Positions 16,453-25,805 of a stretch of 64,000 bases of DNA are shown here, piece by piece. Every line of letters begins with the position of its first letter. Within the stretch, counting starts at the first letter, position 1. A program made the position numbers and the translations under genes. Source of the stretch: Acuticoccus sp039034015 (lineage in GTDB: Bacteria > Pseudomonadota > Alphaproteobacteria > Rhizobiales > Amorphaceae); the NCBI GenBank assembly GCA_039034015.1, contig JBCCBM010000003.1, forward strand, positions 248,001-312,000, given 5' to 3'. The notes beneath the pieces are model-generated. The model worked only from the letters and a program-made list of their open reading frames with translations, made no database searches and was not told where the DNA came from.

Positions 16453-17822
16453 GCCTTTGGACCCTCAAAACCCTGGCCGACGCCATGGGCGGCACGCTTT
16501 CAGGCGTCGCGCCTGAGACGCCGGTCACCGGTGTTTCCATCGACACGCGCACGCTTCTTCCCGGGGAGGTGTTTTTCGCCATCGAGGGGGTTTCGATGGA
16601 CGGGCACCAATTTGTGCCGCAGGCGCTGGAGAAGGGTGCGGCGGCGGTGGTGGTCTCCAAAGGGGAGGCGGCGCGGGCGGTGCGTGTGGCCGACGTGATG
16701 GAGGGGATGCGCGCCCTGGGGCGGGCCGCGCGCGCGCGGATCGGCGCTGTGCCCGTGGTGGGCGTGACGGGCTCGGTGGGGAAGACCGGCACGAAGGAGA
16801 TGCTGCGCCTCGCGTTTGGCGTTGGCGGGCCGGTGCATGCTGCGGAAAAATCGTTCAACAACCACTGGGGCGTGCCGCTCACCCTTGCGCGCATGCCGCA
16901 GGACACCGGCGCCGGCATCTTTGAGATCGGCATGAACCACGCCGGCGAGATCACCCCGCTCACAAAGATGGTGCGCCCGACGATTGCGATGGTGACGACG
17001 GTGGACGCCGTTCACATCGAGTTTTTCAACGCTGTTGCCGACATTGCCCACGCCAAGGCCGAGATTTTTGCAGGCCTTGTGCCCGGCGGAACGGCAATCC
17101 TCCCGTCCGACAACCTCCACGCCGACATTTTGACAAAGGCCGCCATGGCCGCCCGCGCCAAACTGGTGACGTTTGCCGGCAGTGGGGCGGATGTGCGCCT
17201 CACCGGCTATGATGCCGCCACCGGCGATGCGCAGGCCACTGCCTTTGGCGAGACGGTGCGGTTTCGCGTCGCCGGCGGGCCGCACATTGCGCGCAATGCG
17301 CTCACGGTTCTGGCCGCGCTCAAGGTGGCGGGGCGGCCGCTCTGCGATGTGGCGGCGCTTGCGGCGTGGGAACCGCCGCGGGGGCGGGGGCGGCGCGTGT
17401 CGCTCACCGTGCCGGGGGGCGAGGCGCTGTTGCTGGATGATGCCTATAACGCCTCGCCCGCGGCGATGGCGGCGGCGATCGAGGCGCTCGCGCGGGCGCC
17501 CGCCACCCGCCGTGTCGCTATTTTGGGGGATATGCGGGAGCTGGGGGACGGTTCGGCCGACTATCACCGTGGACTGGCGCCGCTCCTCGTCGATGCGGGC
17601 GCCAGAATCGTGCACACCATCGGCCCCATGAGTGAACATCTTAAAAATGCCCTCCCGCTCGAGTGTCGCGGCCGCCACGCCGCCACCGTCGATGAGTTTT
17701 TGGCCGACCTCCCCGCCGTCGAGGCCGGGGATGCGGTGCTGGTGAAAGCCTCGCTGGGCACAGGGCTCGGCGCGGTGGTCGACGCCCTTGAAGCGCAATA
17801 CGGGGTGCCGGGCCGTGTTTGA
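16449..17822 (+). CDS. murF: UDP-MurNAc-tripeptide:D-Ala-D-Ala ligase MurF
   Basis: A 457-residue Mur ligase that adds the D-Ala-D-Ala dipeptide, finishing the cytoplasmic pentapeptide. The nucleotide loop GVTGSVGKTGTKEML is near residue 100, the SFNNHWGVPLTL segment near 137, EIGMNHAGEI near 158 and LLLDDAYNASPAAM near 327, all typical. The ATG overlaps the murE stop by four bases and the gene end overlaps the GTG start of mraY by eight bases. It works with ddl, found further along the same cluster, which makes its dipeptide substrate. Confidence 0.96.
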   Translation: MSLWTLKTLADAMGGTLSGVAPETPVTGVSIDTRTLLPGEVFFAIEGVSMDGHQFVPQALEKGAAAVVVSKGEAARAVRVADVMEGMRALGRAARARIGAVPVVGVTGSVGKTGTKEMLRLAFGVGGPVHAAEKSFNNHWGVPLTLARMPQDTGAGIFEIGMNHAGEITPLTKMVRPTIAMVTTVDAVHIEFFNAVADIAHAKAEIFAGLVPGGTAILPSDNLHADILTKAAMAARAKLVTFAGSGADVRLTGYDAATGDAQATAFGETVRFRVAGGPHIARNALTVLAALKVAGRPLCDVAALAAWEPPRGRGRRVSLTVPGGEALLLDDAYNASPAAMAAAIEALARAPATRRVAILGDMRELGDGSADYHRGLAPLLVDAGARIVHTIGPMSEHLKNALPLECRGRHAATVDEFLADLPAVEAGDAVLVKASLGTGLGAVVDALEAQYGVPGRV

Positions 17823-18900
17823 GCTCCTGTCGAATTTTTCCGAGGCTTTCGCGCCGTTCAACGTCTTTCGCTACATCACGTTTCGCACGGGCGCGGCGCT
17901 GATCACCGCGCTGTTCCTGACGTTTTTGCTGGGGCCGGCCATCATCCGCAGCCTTCGCGTGCGCCAGGGCAAGGGCCAGCCGATCCGCGAAGATGGGCCC
18001 GCAAGCCACCTTCTGACGAAGCGCGGCACGCCCACCATGGGCGGCCTCATGATCCTCACTGCGCTGGTGATTTCGACCCTCCTTTGGGCCGACCTTTCCA
18101 ACGCCTATGTGTGGCTCATCTTGATGGTGACGCTCGGCTTCGGCGCCATTGGCTTTTACGACGACTATCTGAAGGTCCGCCGCGCCACCCATGGCGGCTT
18201 TTCCGCGCGCAAACGCCTTGGCATTGAGGCGGTGATCGCAATCGTTGCCACAATCGCGTTCATGCAGCTGGAAAGCCCGGAGCTCGCGTCCGCGCTGACA
18301 ATCCCGTTCTTCAAGGACCTTTTGATCAACCTTGGCTGGGCGTTTCCTCTGTTTGCCGCCATCGTCATTGTGGGGGCCGGCAACGCGGTGAACCTCACCG
18401 ATGGGCTGGATGGGCTTGCCATCGTGCCGGTCATGATTGCGGCGGCCTCCTTCGGCCTCATCGCGTACCTGTCGGGCAACGCGATTTTTGCCGACTACCT
18501 GCAGATCCACAATGTGGAGGGGACGGGCGAGATTGCCGTCATCTGCGGGGCGGTGATTGGCGCGGGGCTCGGCTTTTTGTGGTTCAACGCGCCGCCAGCG
18601 GCGATCTTCATGGGCGACACGGGCTCGCTGGCGCTGGGCGGGATGATCGGCGCCATCGCAGTTGCCACAAAGCACGAGATGGTGCTGGCCATCATCGGTG
18701 GGCTTTTCGTGCTGGAGGCGGTGAGCGTCATCATCCAGGTGGGGTCGTATAAACTCACCGGAAAGCGCGTCTTTCGGATGGCGCCCATCCATCACCATTT
18801 TGAACAATTGGGGTGGACGGAGCCGCAGGTGGTGATCCGCTTTTGGATCATCGCGTTCGTGCTGGCGCTGATCGGCCTCTCCACGCTGAAACTGCGGTGA
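17815..18900 (+). CDS. mraY: phospho-N-acetylmuramoyl-pentapeptide transferase MraY
   Basis: A 361-residue polytopic membrane enzyme that links UDP-MurNAc-pentapeptide to undecaprenyl phosphate, giving lipid I. About ten membrane helices are visible. Diagnostic blocks are FNVFRYITFRTG near residue 18, GTPTMGG near 77, FYDDYLK near 117 with the catalytic Asp pair, NAVNLTDGLDGLA near 193, FMGDTGSLALGG near 266 and MAPIHHHFE near 322. The GTG was chosen because it gives the usual short hydrophobic N-terminus; it lies inside the end of murF (eight-base overlap). murD follows after four bases. Confidence 0.96.
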   Translation: MFELLSNFSEAFAPFNVFRYITFRTGAALITALFLTFLLGPAIIRSLRVRQGKGQPIREDGPASHLLTKRGTPTMGGLMILTALVISTLLWADLSNAYVWLILMVTLGFGAIGFYDDYLKVRRATHGGFSARKRLGIEAVIAIVATIAFMQLESPELASALTIPFFKDLLINLGWAFPLFAAIVIVGAGNAVNLTDGLDGLAIVPVMIAAASFGLIAYLSGNAIFADYLQIHNVEGTGEIAVICGAVIGAGLGFLWFNAPPAAIFMGDTGSLALGGMIGAIAVATKHEMVLAIIGGLFVLEAVSVIIQVGSYKLTGKRVFRMAPIHHHFEQLGWTEPQVVIRFWIIAFVLALIGLSTLKLR

Positions 18901-18904
18901 GGTT

Positions 18905-20314
18905 ATGATCGAGGTCACCACCTTTGCCGATCAGCCGGTCGCCGTCTTCGGCCTTGGCGCCTCCGGCCTTGTGACGGCCCACGCGCTGGCGGCCGGCGGC
19001 GCGAAGGTGATTGCGGCGGACGACACCCGCGCGCGCGTCATGGAGGCGTGGGACGCGGGGCTCCCCACGGGGGACCTTCGGGTGGCCGACCTCTCAAGCT
19101 TTGCCGCGCTCGTCCTCGCGCCCGGCATCCCCCTCACCCATCCCGAGCCGCACTGGAGCGTGGTGAAGGCGATGGCCGCCCGCGTCCCCGTCATCGGCGA
19201 CATTGAGCTTTTTGACCGCGAGCGCCGGGCGCGGCTCCCGGCCCTGCGCTTTGGCGCGGTCACGGGCACCAACGGCAAATCGACCACCACGGCGCTGACC
19301 GGCCATATCCTAAAGGTCTTGGGCGAACGGGTGCAGGTGGGCGGCAACATTGGCCGGCCTGTGCTGGATCTTGATGGCGGCGCAGGGGTCGCGGTGGTGG
19401 AGTGTTCCAGCTACCAGATCGACCTTGCGCCCACGATGGCGCCGGATGTGGGCTGCCATCTGAACCTCTCGCCCGACCACATCGACCGCCACGGCACGTT
19501 CCGCAACTATGCGGCCGTCAAGGAGCGTTTGGTGTCGGCAAGCCGCCAGGTGGTGATTGGGGTGGGCGACCCTCACTCGGCGGCCATTGCGGACCGGATG
19601 GAGGCGGCGGGCAAACCCATCCGCCGCATTGGCGTGTTTGACACGGTGGAGGCGGCGGCAAGCCTTGGCCGTGCGGGCGTCGCGGCCGTCGGCGAGACGC
19701 TTTACACGGTGGTGGACGGCCAGCCCCAGGCGATCGGCAGCCTTGCCGGCATTGGCGCGCTGCGCGGCCGGCACAATGGCGAGAATGCCGCCGCTGCCAT
19801 CGCCATGGCGATCGCGTTTGGCCACGCGGGCTTGGATGCTGCGGCAGCGCTTGCCACCTTCCCCGGCCTTGCGCACCGGATGGAGGAGGTCGCCTCGCGG
19901 GACGGCGTTCTTTATGTGAACGATTCCAAGGCGACCAACGCGCAGTCGGCCCGGCAGGCGCTGTCGTCCTTCACGCGCATCCACTGGATTGCGGGCGGGG
20001 TGCCGAAGGCCGGCGGGATCGATGGTCTCACCGATCTCTTCCCCCGGCTTGAGGCGGCGTACCTCATCGGCGAGGCGGCGAAAGACTTTGCCAAGACGCT
20101 TGAGGGGCACACGCCGCGCGCAATGTTCGGCTCGCTCACCGAGGCGCTGGACGCGGCGGCCGAGGCGGCGGACGCGGGCGATGTGGTCCTGCTCTCGCCC
20201 GCCTGCGCCAGCTTTGACCAATATCGCAGTTTTGAAGCGCGGGGGGACGAGTTTCGCGCCCTCGTCACCCAGCGCCTTGCCGCCACCAATGACAACGCGC
20301 GGGAGACCGATTGA
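18905..20314 (+). CDS. murD: UDP-MurNAc-L-Ala:D-Glu ligase MurD
   Basis: A 469-residue Mur ligase that adds D-glutamate to UDP-MurNAc-L-Ala. The N-terminal Rossmann motif VFGLGASGLVTAH starts near residue 14, the ATP loop VTGTNGKSTTTALTGHIL near 119, ECSSYQID near 163, NLSPDHIDRHG near 182, NDSKATNAQSARQAL near 339 and LLSPACASFDQYRSFEARGD near 435, the last block being the substrate-binding mark of MurD. Starts at ATG four bases after mraY; its stop shares one base with the ftsW start (TGATG). Confidence 0.96.
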   Translation: MIEVTTFADQPVAVFGLGASGLVTAHALAAGGAKVIAADDTRARVMEAWDAGLPTGDLRVADLSSFAALVLAPGIPLTHPEPHWSVVKAMAARVPVIGDIELFDRERRARLPALRFGAVTGTNGKSTTTALTGHILKVLGERVQVGGNIGRPVLDLDGGAGVAVVECSSYQIDLAPTMAPDVGCHLNLSPDHIDRHGTFRNYAAVKERLVSASRQVVIGVGDPHSAAIADRMEAAGKPIRRIGVFDTVEAAASLGRAGVAAVGETLYTVVDGQPQAIGSLAGIGALRGRHNGENAAAAIAMAIAFGHAGLDAAAALATFPGLAHRMEEVASRDGVLYVNDSKATNAQSARQALSSFTRIHWIAGGVPKAGGIDGLTDLFPRLEAAYLIGEAAKDFAKTLEGHTPRAMFGSLTEALDAAAEAADAGDVVLLSPACASFDQYRSFEARGDEFRALVTQRLAATNDNARETD

Positions 20315-21468
20315 TGGTGAGCCGGGCCGAAACGACTGCCTTTGCCCGCTGGTGGTGGACGGTGGACCGCGTCCTCCTGGTGGCGCTTTTTGCGCTGATC
20401 GGGCTGGGGCTCGTCCTCTCCTTCGCCGCCTCCCCGCCGGTCGCCGAAAAGCTGGGCCTTGGCACCTACCATTTTGTGTTGCGCCACGCGATTTTCGCGG
20501 TGCCGGCGATCATTGTGATGGTCGCCTTCTCGTTCCTGACGCCGCGCCAGGTGCGGCGCGTGGCGCTGGTCATGTTTTGGCTGGCGCTGTTGGGGATCAT
20601 CGCAACGCTCTTTTTCGGCGTTGAGGTGAAGGGCTCGCGCCGCTGGCTCTCCTTCGCGGGCTTTACGGTACAGCCGGCCGAGTTTGTGAAGCCTGCGTTT
20701 GTGGTGCTCACCGCGTTCTTGTTGGCGGAGGGGTCAAAACGGGCCGATTTGCCGGGGCGGCTTCTGGCGGTGTTTTTGCTCGCGATGGTCGTGGCGCCCC
20801 TGGTTTCCCAGCCCGACTTTGGCCAGGCGATGCTGATTGCGATGACGTGGGCCGCGATGATTTTTCTCGCGGGCCTTGAATGGCGCTGGGTGTTTGCGCT
20901 GGGCGCATCGGGCGTCGGCGGGATTGTGGCCGCGTACTTTTACCTCCCCCACGTCACGAGCCGGTTCAACGCGTTTCTCGACCCGGCAAGCTCGGCGAAC
21001 TACCAGGTGGACCGCTCCATCGAGAGCTTTTTGCGCGGCGGCTGGTTTGGCGAGGGGCCTGGCGAGGGCATCATCAAGCGCCGCCTGCCCGACAGCCACA
21101 CCGATTTCGTCTTCGCCGTCACCGCGGAAGAATTCGGCATTTTGGCGTGCGGGGTGATCTTGGCGATCTTCGCCGTCATCGTGTTGCGCGGGCTGTTGAA
21201 GGCGCTCAACGAGCATGACCCGTTTGTGCGCCTGTCGCTAGCGGGGCTGATGATGCTCTTTGGCGGACAAGCGTTCATCAACATGGCGGTGAACCTTCAG
21301 CTGATGCCCGCGAAGGGGATGACGCTGCCGTTCATCTCGTACGGTGGGTCCTCGCTGGTGGCGGTGGCGGCGGGCATGGGCTTTGCGCTGGCGCTTGCCC
21401 GGCGGCGGCCCTCGGCGGTGCGCTTTTCGCGCCCCCATTTTGCTGAGCGCTACGGGGTGCCGGCGTGA
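20314..21468 (+). CDS. ftsW: lipid II glycosyltransferase FtsW
   Basis: A 384-residue SEDS-family membrane protein that polymerises septal glycan strands together with FtsI. About ten membrane helices are visible, with FGVEVKGSRRWLSFAGFTVQPAEFVKPAFV (split across residues 93-122) and the PDFGQAML block that supplies the catalytic Asp region near 168, then GEGPGEGIIKRRLPDSHTDF near 246 and FISYGGSSLVA near 342. The ATG was preferred over the TTG three bases earlier because it couples to the murD stop as TGATG. It overlaps murG by GTGA. Confidence 0.96.
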   Translation: MVSRAETTAFARWWWTVDRVLLVALFALIGLGLVLSFAASPPVAEKLGLGTYHFVLRHAIFAVPAIIVMVAFSFLTPRQVRRVALVMFWLALLGIIATLFFGVEVKGSRRWLSFAGFTVQPAEFVKPAFVVLTAFLLAEGSKRADLPGRLLAVFLLAMVVAPLVSQPDFGQAMLIAMTWAAMIFLAGLEWRWVFALGASGVGGIVAAYFYLPHVTSRFNAFLDPASSANYQVDRSIESFLRGGWFGEGPGEGIIKRRLPDSHTDFVFAVTAEEFGILACGVILAIFAVIVLRGLLKALNEHDPFVRLSLAGLMMLFGGQAFINMAVNLQLMPAKGMTLPFISYGGSSLVAVAAGMGFALALARRRPSAVRFSRPHFAERYGVPA

Positions 21469-22571
21469 ATGTGGCGCTGGTGGCCGGTGGCACCGGGGGG
21501 CACCTTTTTCCCGCCGAGGCGCTGGCCCATGCACTGGGCGAAGGTGTCGCCATCACGCTGATCACCGATGCCCGCGCAAAACCGTTCCTCAAGAGCTTTC
21601 CGGCCGCGGCCGTCCGGTTTGTGACGACGACGACGCTGACGCGCAAAACCCCGCTTGCGGCCGCGCGCATGGTCGCCACCAATGCGGTCGCCATGGCGCG
21701 GGCGATGCTGATCTTGCGCCGGGCAAAGGCTGACATTGTGGTGGGGTTTGGCGGCTATCCGACTGTTGCGCCGCTGATGGCGGCGAAGGTTTTGCGCTGC
21801 CCCGTCGTGATCCACGAGGCGAACGCGGTGATGGGGCGTGCCAACCGATTTTTGGCCAAGGGCGCCCATGTGGCAACCAGCTTTCCGGACGTGAAGGGGC
21901 TTCCGGCCGGCACGCGCTCGGTGAGCCAAACCGGGATGCCTGTGCGCCCCGCCGTGCGCCAGGCGGCCAAACCCTTTGTGCCGCCCGGTGAGCGGCTTAA
22001 TCTCCTCGTGTTTGGCGGCAGCCAGGGCGCGCGCGTTTTTGCCGACCTTGTGCCGCCCGCCTTCGAGGCGCTGCCAGCCAATGTGCGGGCGCGGATCGAC
22101 CTCACCCAACAGGTGCGGGAGGAAGATGTTTCCCGCGTGCGCGCGGCCTATGATGCGCTGGGTGTTTCTGCGGGTTTGGCGCCGTTTTTCAAGGATTTGC
22201 CGGAGCGGATGGCGGCGGCCCACCTTGTGATCGGCCGTTCGGGCGCGTCCACCGTGGCTGAGCTTGCCGTGATCGGCCGGCCCTCGCTCCTGGTGCCGTT
22301 GCCCGGTGCGCTGGACCAGGACCAGGCGCACAATGCGGCCGCGCTTGAGGCGCTCGGCGGGGCGCGGCGGCTTGATCAGGCCGCACTCGATGGGCCGGCG
22401 CTGGCGGCGGAAATTGCCGCACTTTTCCGCGCGCCGGAGAAGCTTGCGGCGATGGCCGAGGCAGCGCGGGGGTTATCGCGAAAGAACGCGGCCGCTGACC
22501 TTGCCCACCTTGTGAAGGTGCGCGGCGGGGCCATTGGCTGGAGCGAAGACGTCGACGGGGTGCACGGATGA
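21465..22571 (+). CDS. murG: UDP-GlcNAc:lipid I N-acetylglucosaminyltransferase MurG
   Basis: A 368-residue peripheral membrane GT-B enzyme that turns lipid I into lipid II. The N-terminal loop AGGTGGHLFPAEALA (residues 7-21), VGFGGYPTVAPLMAA near 91, HEANAVMGRANR near 118, FGGSQGARVF near 182 and the donor-binding region GRSGASTVAEL near 256 are all present, followed by PLPGALDQDQAHNAAAL near 282. The GTG start sits directly before the first strand and overlaps the ftsW stop; the gene end overlaps murC by ATGA. Confidence 0.96.
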   Translation: MNVALVAGGTGGHLFPAEALAHALGEGVAITLITDARAKPFLKSFPAAAVRFVTTTTLTRKTPLAAARMVATNAVAMARAMLILRRAKADIVVGFGGYPTVAPLMAAKVLRCPVVIHEANAVMGRANRFLAKGAHVATSFPDVKGLPAGTRSVSQTGMPVRPAVRQAAKPFVPPGERLNLLVFGGSQGARVFADLVPPAFEALPANVRARIDLTQQVREEDVSRVRAAYDALGVSAGLAPFFKDLPERMAAAHLVIGRSGASTVAELAVIGRPSLLVPLPGALDQDQAHNAAALEALGGARRLDQAALDGPALAAEIAALFRAPEKLAAMAEAARGLSRKNAAADLAHLVKVRGGAIGWSEDVDGVHG

Positions 22572-23971
22572 CGCCAACCATGAAGATGACGACGGCCATC
22601 GGGCCGGTGCACTTTGTCGGCATCGGCGGGATCGGCATGTCGGGGATTGCCGAGGTTCTGCACAACCTTGGCTACACCGTCCAAGGCTCCGACATTGCCG
22701 ACAGCGCCAACGTCAAGCGCCTGCGCGAAAAGGGGATTGCGGTCGCGATCGGCCACGCCGCCGCCAACATTGAGGGCGCGACGGTGCTGGTGGTCTCGTC
22801 TGCCGTCAAGCGCGACAATCCGGAATTGATGGCCGCCCGCGCGCGCCTTTTGCCCATTGTGCGGCGGGCGGAGATGCTCGGCGAATTGATGCGCCTCAAG
22901 CAGGCGATTGCGGTCGGCGGCACCCACGGGAAGACGACCACCACCTCGCTGGTGGCAACGCTCTTGGAGGCGGGCGGGCTCGACCCGACGGTGATCAACG
23001 GCGGCATCATCAACGCCTACGGCACCAATGCGCGGCTGGGTGAAGGCGACTTTTTGGTGGCCGAGGCGGACGAGAGCGATGGCACCTTCGTCAAGCTGCC
23101 GGCCGATATTGCCATTGTCACCAACATCGACCCCGAACATCTGGACCATTATGGCACGTTTGATGCCGCCCGCGCCGCCTTCCGCCAGTTTGTTGAAAAC
23201 GTTCCGTTTTATGGCTTTGCTGTGATGTGCCTCGACCACACCGAGGTGCAGGCGATGGTGGGCCGGATCGAGGATCGCCGCATCATCACCTATGGGCAAA
23301 ACCCGCAGGCCGACGTGCGCTTCATGAATGTGCGGCCCGGCCCGCGCACGGTGTTTGATGTGCGCATCATGGACCGTGTGTCGGGGGAAGTGCGGCTCAT
23401 CGAGGGGCTGTCGCTGCCGATGCCCGGCGTGCACAACGTGTCGAACGCGACGGCGGCGGTGGCGGTCGCCGATCGCCTGGGGATTTCGGGCGACGCCATC
23501 CGCTCCGGCCTCGAGGCGTTCCGCGGGGTGAAGCGGCGCTTTACGCACGTTGGCGAGTGGAACGGCGTCCAGATTTATGACGATTATGGCCACCACCCGG
23601 TGGAAATCCGCGCCGTGTTGTCGGCCGCGCGGGAGGCGGCGGACGGCCGCGTGATCGCCGTGGTTCAGCCCCACCGCTACAGCCGGCTGAAAAGCCTCTT
23701 CGACGACTTTTGCACCTGCTTCAACGATGCCGACACCGTGCTTGTCGCCGACGTGTTCCCGGCCGGCGAAGCGCCCATCGAAGGGTTTGGGCGCGATGCG
23801 TTGGTGGCGGGGCTTGCAGCCCGCGGGCACAGGGATGCAGTGCCGCTTGAGGGGCCTGAGGCGCTCGCCCCGGTGATTGCGGCGCGCGCAAAACCGGGTG
23901 ACATGGTGATTTGCCTCGGCGCCGGCTCCATCACGCGGTGGGCCGAAGCGCTGCCAAAGGCGCTGCCATGA
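22568..23971 (+). CDS. murC: UDP-MurNAc:L-alanine ligase MurC
   Basis: A 467-residue Mur ligase catalysing the first amino-acid addition of the stem peptide. Conserved blocks are HFVGIGGIGMSGIAEVL near residue 15, VGGTHGKTTTTSLVATLL near 117, EADESDGTF near 172, NIDPEHLDHYG near 194, DDYGHHPVEI near 338 and QPHRYSRLKSLFDDF near 365. The first ATG overlaps the murG stop as ATGA; in-frame Met codons at residues 5 and 7 are possible alternative starts with no effect on the fold. Overlaps murB by ATGA. Confidence 0.96.
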   Translation: MTPTMKMTTAIGPVHFVGIGGIGMSGIAEVLHNLGYTVQGSDIADSANVKRLREKGIAVAIGHAAANIEGATVLVVSSAVKRDNPELMAARARLLPIVRRAEMLGELMRLKQAIAVGGTHGKTTTTSLVATLLEAGGLDPTVINGGIINAYGTNARLGEGDFLVAEADESDGTFVKLPADIAIVTNIDPEHLDHYGTFDAARAAFRQFVENVPFYGFAVMCLDHTEVQAMVGRIEDRRIITYGQNPQADVRFMNVRPGPRTVFDVRIMDRVSGEVRLIEGLSLPMPGVHNVSNATAAVAVADRLGISGDAIRSGLEAFRGVKRRFTHVGEWNGVQIYDDYGHHPVEIRAVLSAAREAADGRVIAVVQPHRYSRLKSLFDDFCTCFNDADTVLVADVFPAGEAPIEGFGRDALVAGLAARGHRDAVPLEGPEALAPVIAARAKPGDMVICLGAGSITRWAEALPKALP

Positions 23972-24897
23972 CGGTGGACGCGCTGCGCAGCACCGTCCGC
24001 GGGCGGGTGGAGGAGGGGGCCGACCTTGCCCCCTTCACCTGGTTTCGCGTGGGCGGCCCGGCCGAGGTGTTGTTCATCCCCGCCGATGAGGATGACCTTG
24101 CCGCCGGCCTCTCGTCGCTGCCGGCGGATGTGCCCATCACGGTGCTGGGCCTTGCCTCCAACACGCTGGTGCGGGACGGCGGGGTGGATGGCGTTGTGAT
24201 CCGCCTCTCGCCAAGGGGCTTTGGCGCGGCGACCGTTGCAGGCCACGCGCTCACCGTTGGCGCCGCCCTGCCGGATGTGAAGGCGGCGAAGGCTGCGGCC
24301 GACGCCGGCCTCTCGGGGATCGAGTTTTATCGCGGCATCCCAGGCTCCATCGGCGGGGCGCTGCGCATGAATGCGGGCGCCTATGGCGGGGAAACCCGGG
24401 ACAAGCTGGTGAGCGCCCGCGCGGTCGATCGTTCGGGCAAGGTGCATGTGCTGTCGAACGCCGACTTTGCGTTCTCCTACCGCAAATCCGGGTTGCGGGC
24501 CGATCTTGTGTTCACTGAGGCGACTTATGCGCTGGAGCCTGGGGATCGAGCGGCGATCGAGGCGGCGATGGCCGAAATCACCCGGAAGCGCGAAGAGACC
24601 CAGCCAGTGAAATCGCGCACGGGGGGGTCAACGTTCAAAAACCCGCCTGGGGAAAAGTCGTGGCAGCTCATCGACCGGGCGGGCTGCCGCGGGCTCACCG
24701 TTGGGGGGGCGCAAATGTCAAAACTCCACTGCAATTTTATGTTGAACCTTGGGAGCGCCACGGCCGACGATTTGGAGCGGCTGGGCGAGACGGTGCGCGG
24801 CTGGGTGCTGGCTGACAGCGGCATTCGGCTTGAGTGGGAAATCAAGCGCATCGGCCGGCCCGCCGGCGCGCCGGTCCAAGAGTTTATCGCGCCATGA
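23968..24897 (+). CDS. murB: UDP-N-acetylmuramate dehydrogenase MurB
   Basis: A 309-residue FAD enzyme that reduces UDP-GlcNAc-enolpyruvate to UDP-MurNAc. The FAD domain shows TWFRVGGPAEVLFIP near residue 24, GLASNTLVRDGG near 58, GIPGSIGGALRMNAGAYGGE near 111 (here in part), and the catalytic serine block GGSTFKNP near 210; this is the type I arrangement with the Tyr loop. The longer open frame upstream overlaps murC deeply and lacks conservation, so the ATG overlapping the murC stop is preferred. Overlaps ddl by ATGA. Confidence 0.96.
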   Translation: MTVDALRSTVRGRVEEGADLAPFTWFRVGGPAEVLFIPADEDDLAAGLSSLPADVPITVLGLASNTLVRDGGVDGVVIRLSPRGFGAATVAGHALTVGAALPDVKAAKAAADAGLSGIEFYRGIPGSIGGALRMNAGAYGGETRDKLVSARAVDRSGKVHVLSNADFAFSYRKSGLRADLVFTEATYALEPGDRAAIEAAMAEITRKREETQPVKSRTGGSTFKNPPGEKSWQLIDRAGCRGLTVGGAQMSKLHCNFMLNLGSATADDLERLGETVRGWVLADSGIRLEWEIKRIGRPAGAPVQEFIAP

Positions 24898-25805
24898 CCC
24901 ATGTTGCCGTTTTGATGGGCGGGCAATCCGCCGAGCGCCCCGTTTCGCTGAACACCGGCAAGGGCTGCGCCGCCGCTTTGGAGAAAGCCGGCTACCGCGT
25001 CACCCGCATCGATGTGGGGCCCGATGTTGTGGCCGACCTTCGCGATGCCTCGCCCGATGTTGCCTTTAACGCCCTCCATGGGCCCATGGGCGAGGATGGC
25101 TGCATCCAGGGTTTGCTGGAGTTTTTGGGCATTCCGTACACCCATTCGGGCGTGATGGCCTCCGCGCTTGCCATGGACAAAGGGCGCGCGAAGGCGGTGC
25201 TCGGCGCGGCCGGCGTGCCGGTGGCCGAGCACGTCCTTTGCACGCGCTTTGAGGCGGCGGAGCGGCATATTTTGCCCCCGCCTTATGTCGTAAAGCCCGT
25301 GGCGGAAGGGTCCTCGTTCGGCGTGGTTATTGTGCGCGAGAGCGCGAATGGGCCGCCAAAACTGTTGGCCGCCGATGACTGGCCCCACGCCGATGCCATG
25401 ATGGCGGAGCGCTATGTGGCGGGGCTCGAACTCACCTGCGGGTGCTTTGGCGACACGGTTTACGACGTGATCGACATCCGGCCAAAGTCGGAAGCGTTTT
25501 ATGGCTATGACGCGAAATATGCGGCGGGCGGGTCGGAGCATGTTTTGCCTGCCGATCTTAAACCGAATATTTACCAGGATATTCAAAAGTACACTCAAAT
25601 GGCACATCGCGCCTTGGGGTGTCGCGGTGTTTCTCGCGCCGACTTCCGATATGACCCCGGGAAAGACGATCTCGTTTGTCTGGAAGTGAATACACAGCCC
25701 GGGATGACCGAAACCTCGCTGATCCCAGAAATGGCCGCCCACGCGGGCGTCGATTTTCCGTCCCTTTGCGCGGCGCTGGTGGAGGACGCGAGTTGTCGCC
25801 GCTGA
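24894..25805 (+). CDS. ddl: D-alanine:D-alanine ligase
   Basis: A 303-residue ATP-grasp ligase making the dipeptide used by MurF. The N-terminal block VLMGGQSAERPVSLNTG starts near residue 5, NALHGPMGEDGCIQGLLE near 59, YTHSGVMASALAMDK near 79, KPVAEGSSFGV near 133 and the metal-binding EVNTQPGMTETSLIPEMA near 265. The start ATG overlaps the murB stop by four bases; the track of open frame before it belongs to murB in another frame. The 3' end overlaps the TTG start of ftsQ by 13 bases. Confidence 0.96.
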   Translation: MTHVAVLMGGQSAERPVSLNTGKGCAAALEKAGYRVTRIDVGPDVVADLRDASPDVAFNALHGPMGEDGCIQGLLEFLGIPYTHSGVMASALAMDKGRAKAVLGAAGVPVAEHVLCTRFEAAERHILPPPYVVKPVAEGSSFGVVIVRESANGPPKLLAADDWPHADAMMAERYVAGLELTCGCFGDTVYDVIDIRPKSEAFYGYDAKYAAGGSEHVLPADLKPNIYQDIQKYTQMAHRALGCRGVSRADFRYDPGKDDLVCLEVNTQPGMTETSLIPEMAAHAGVDFPSLCAALVEDASCRR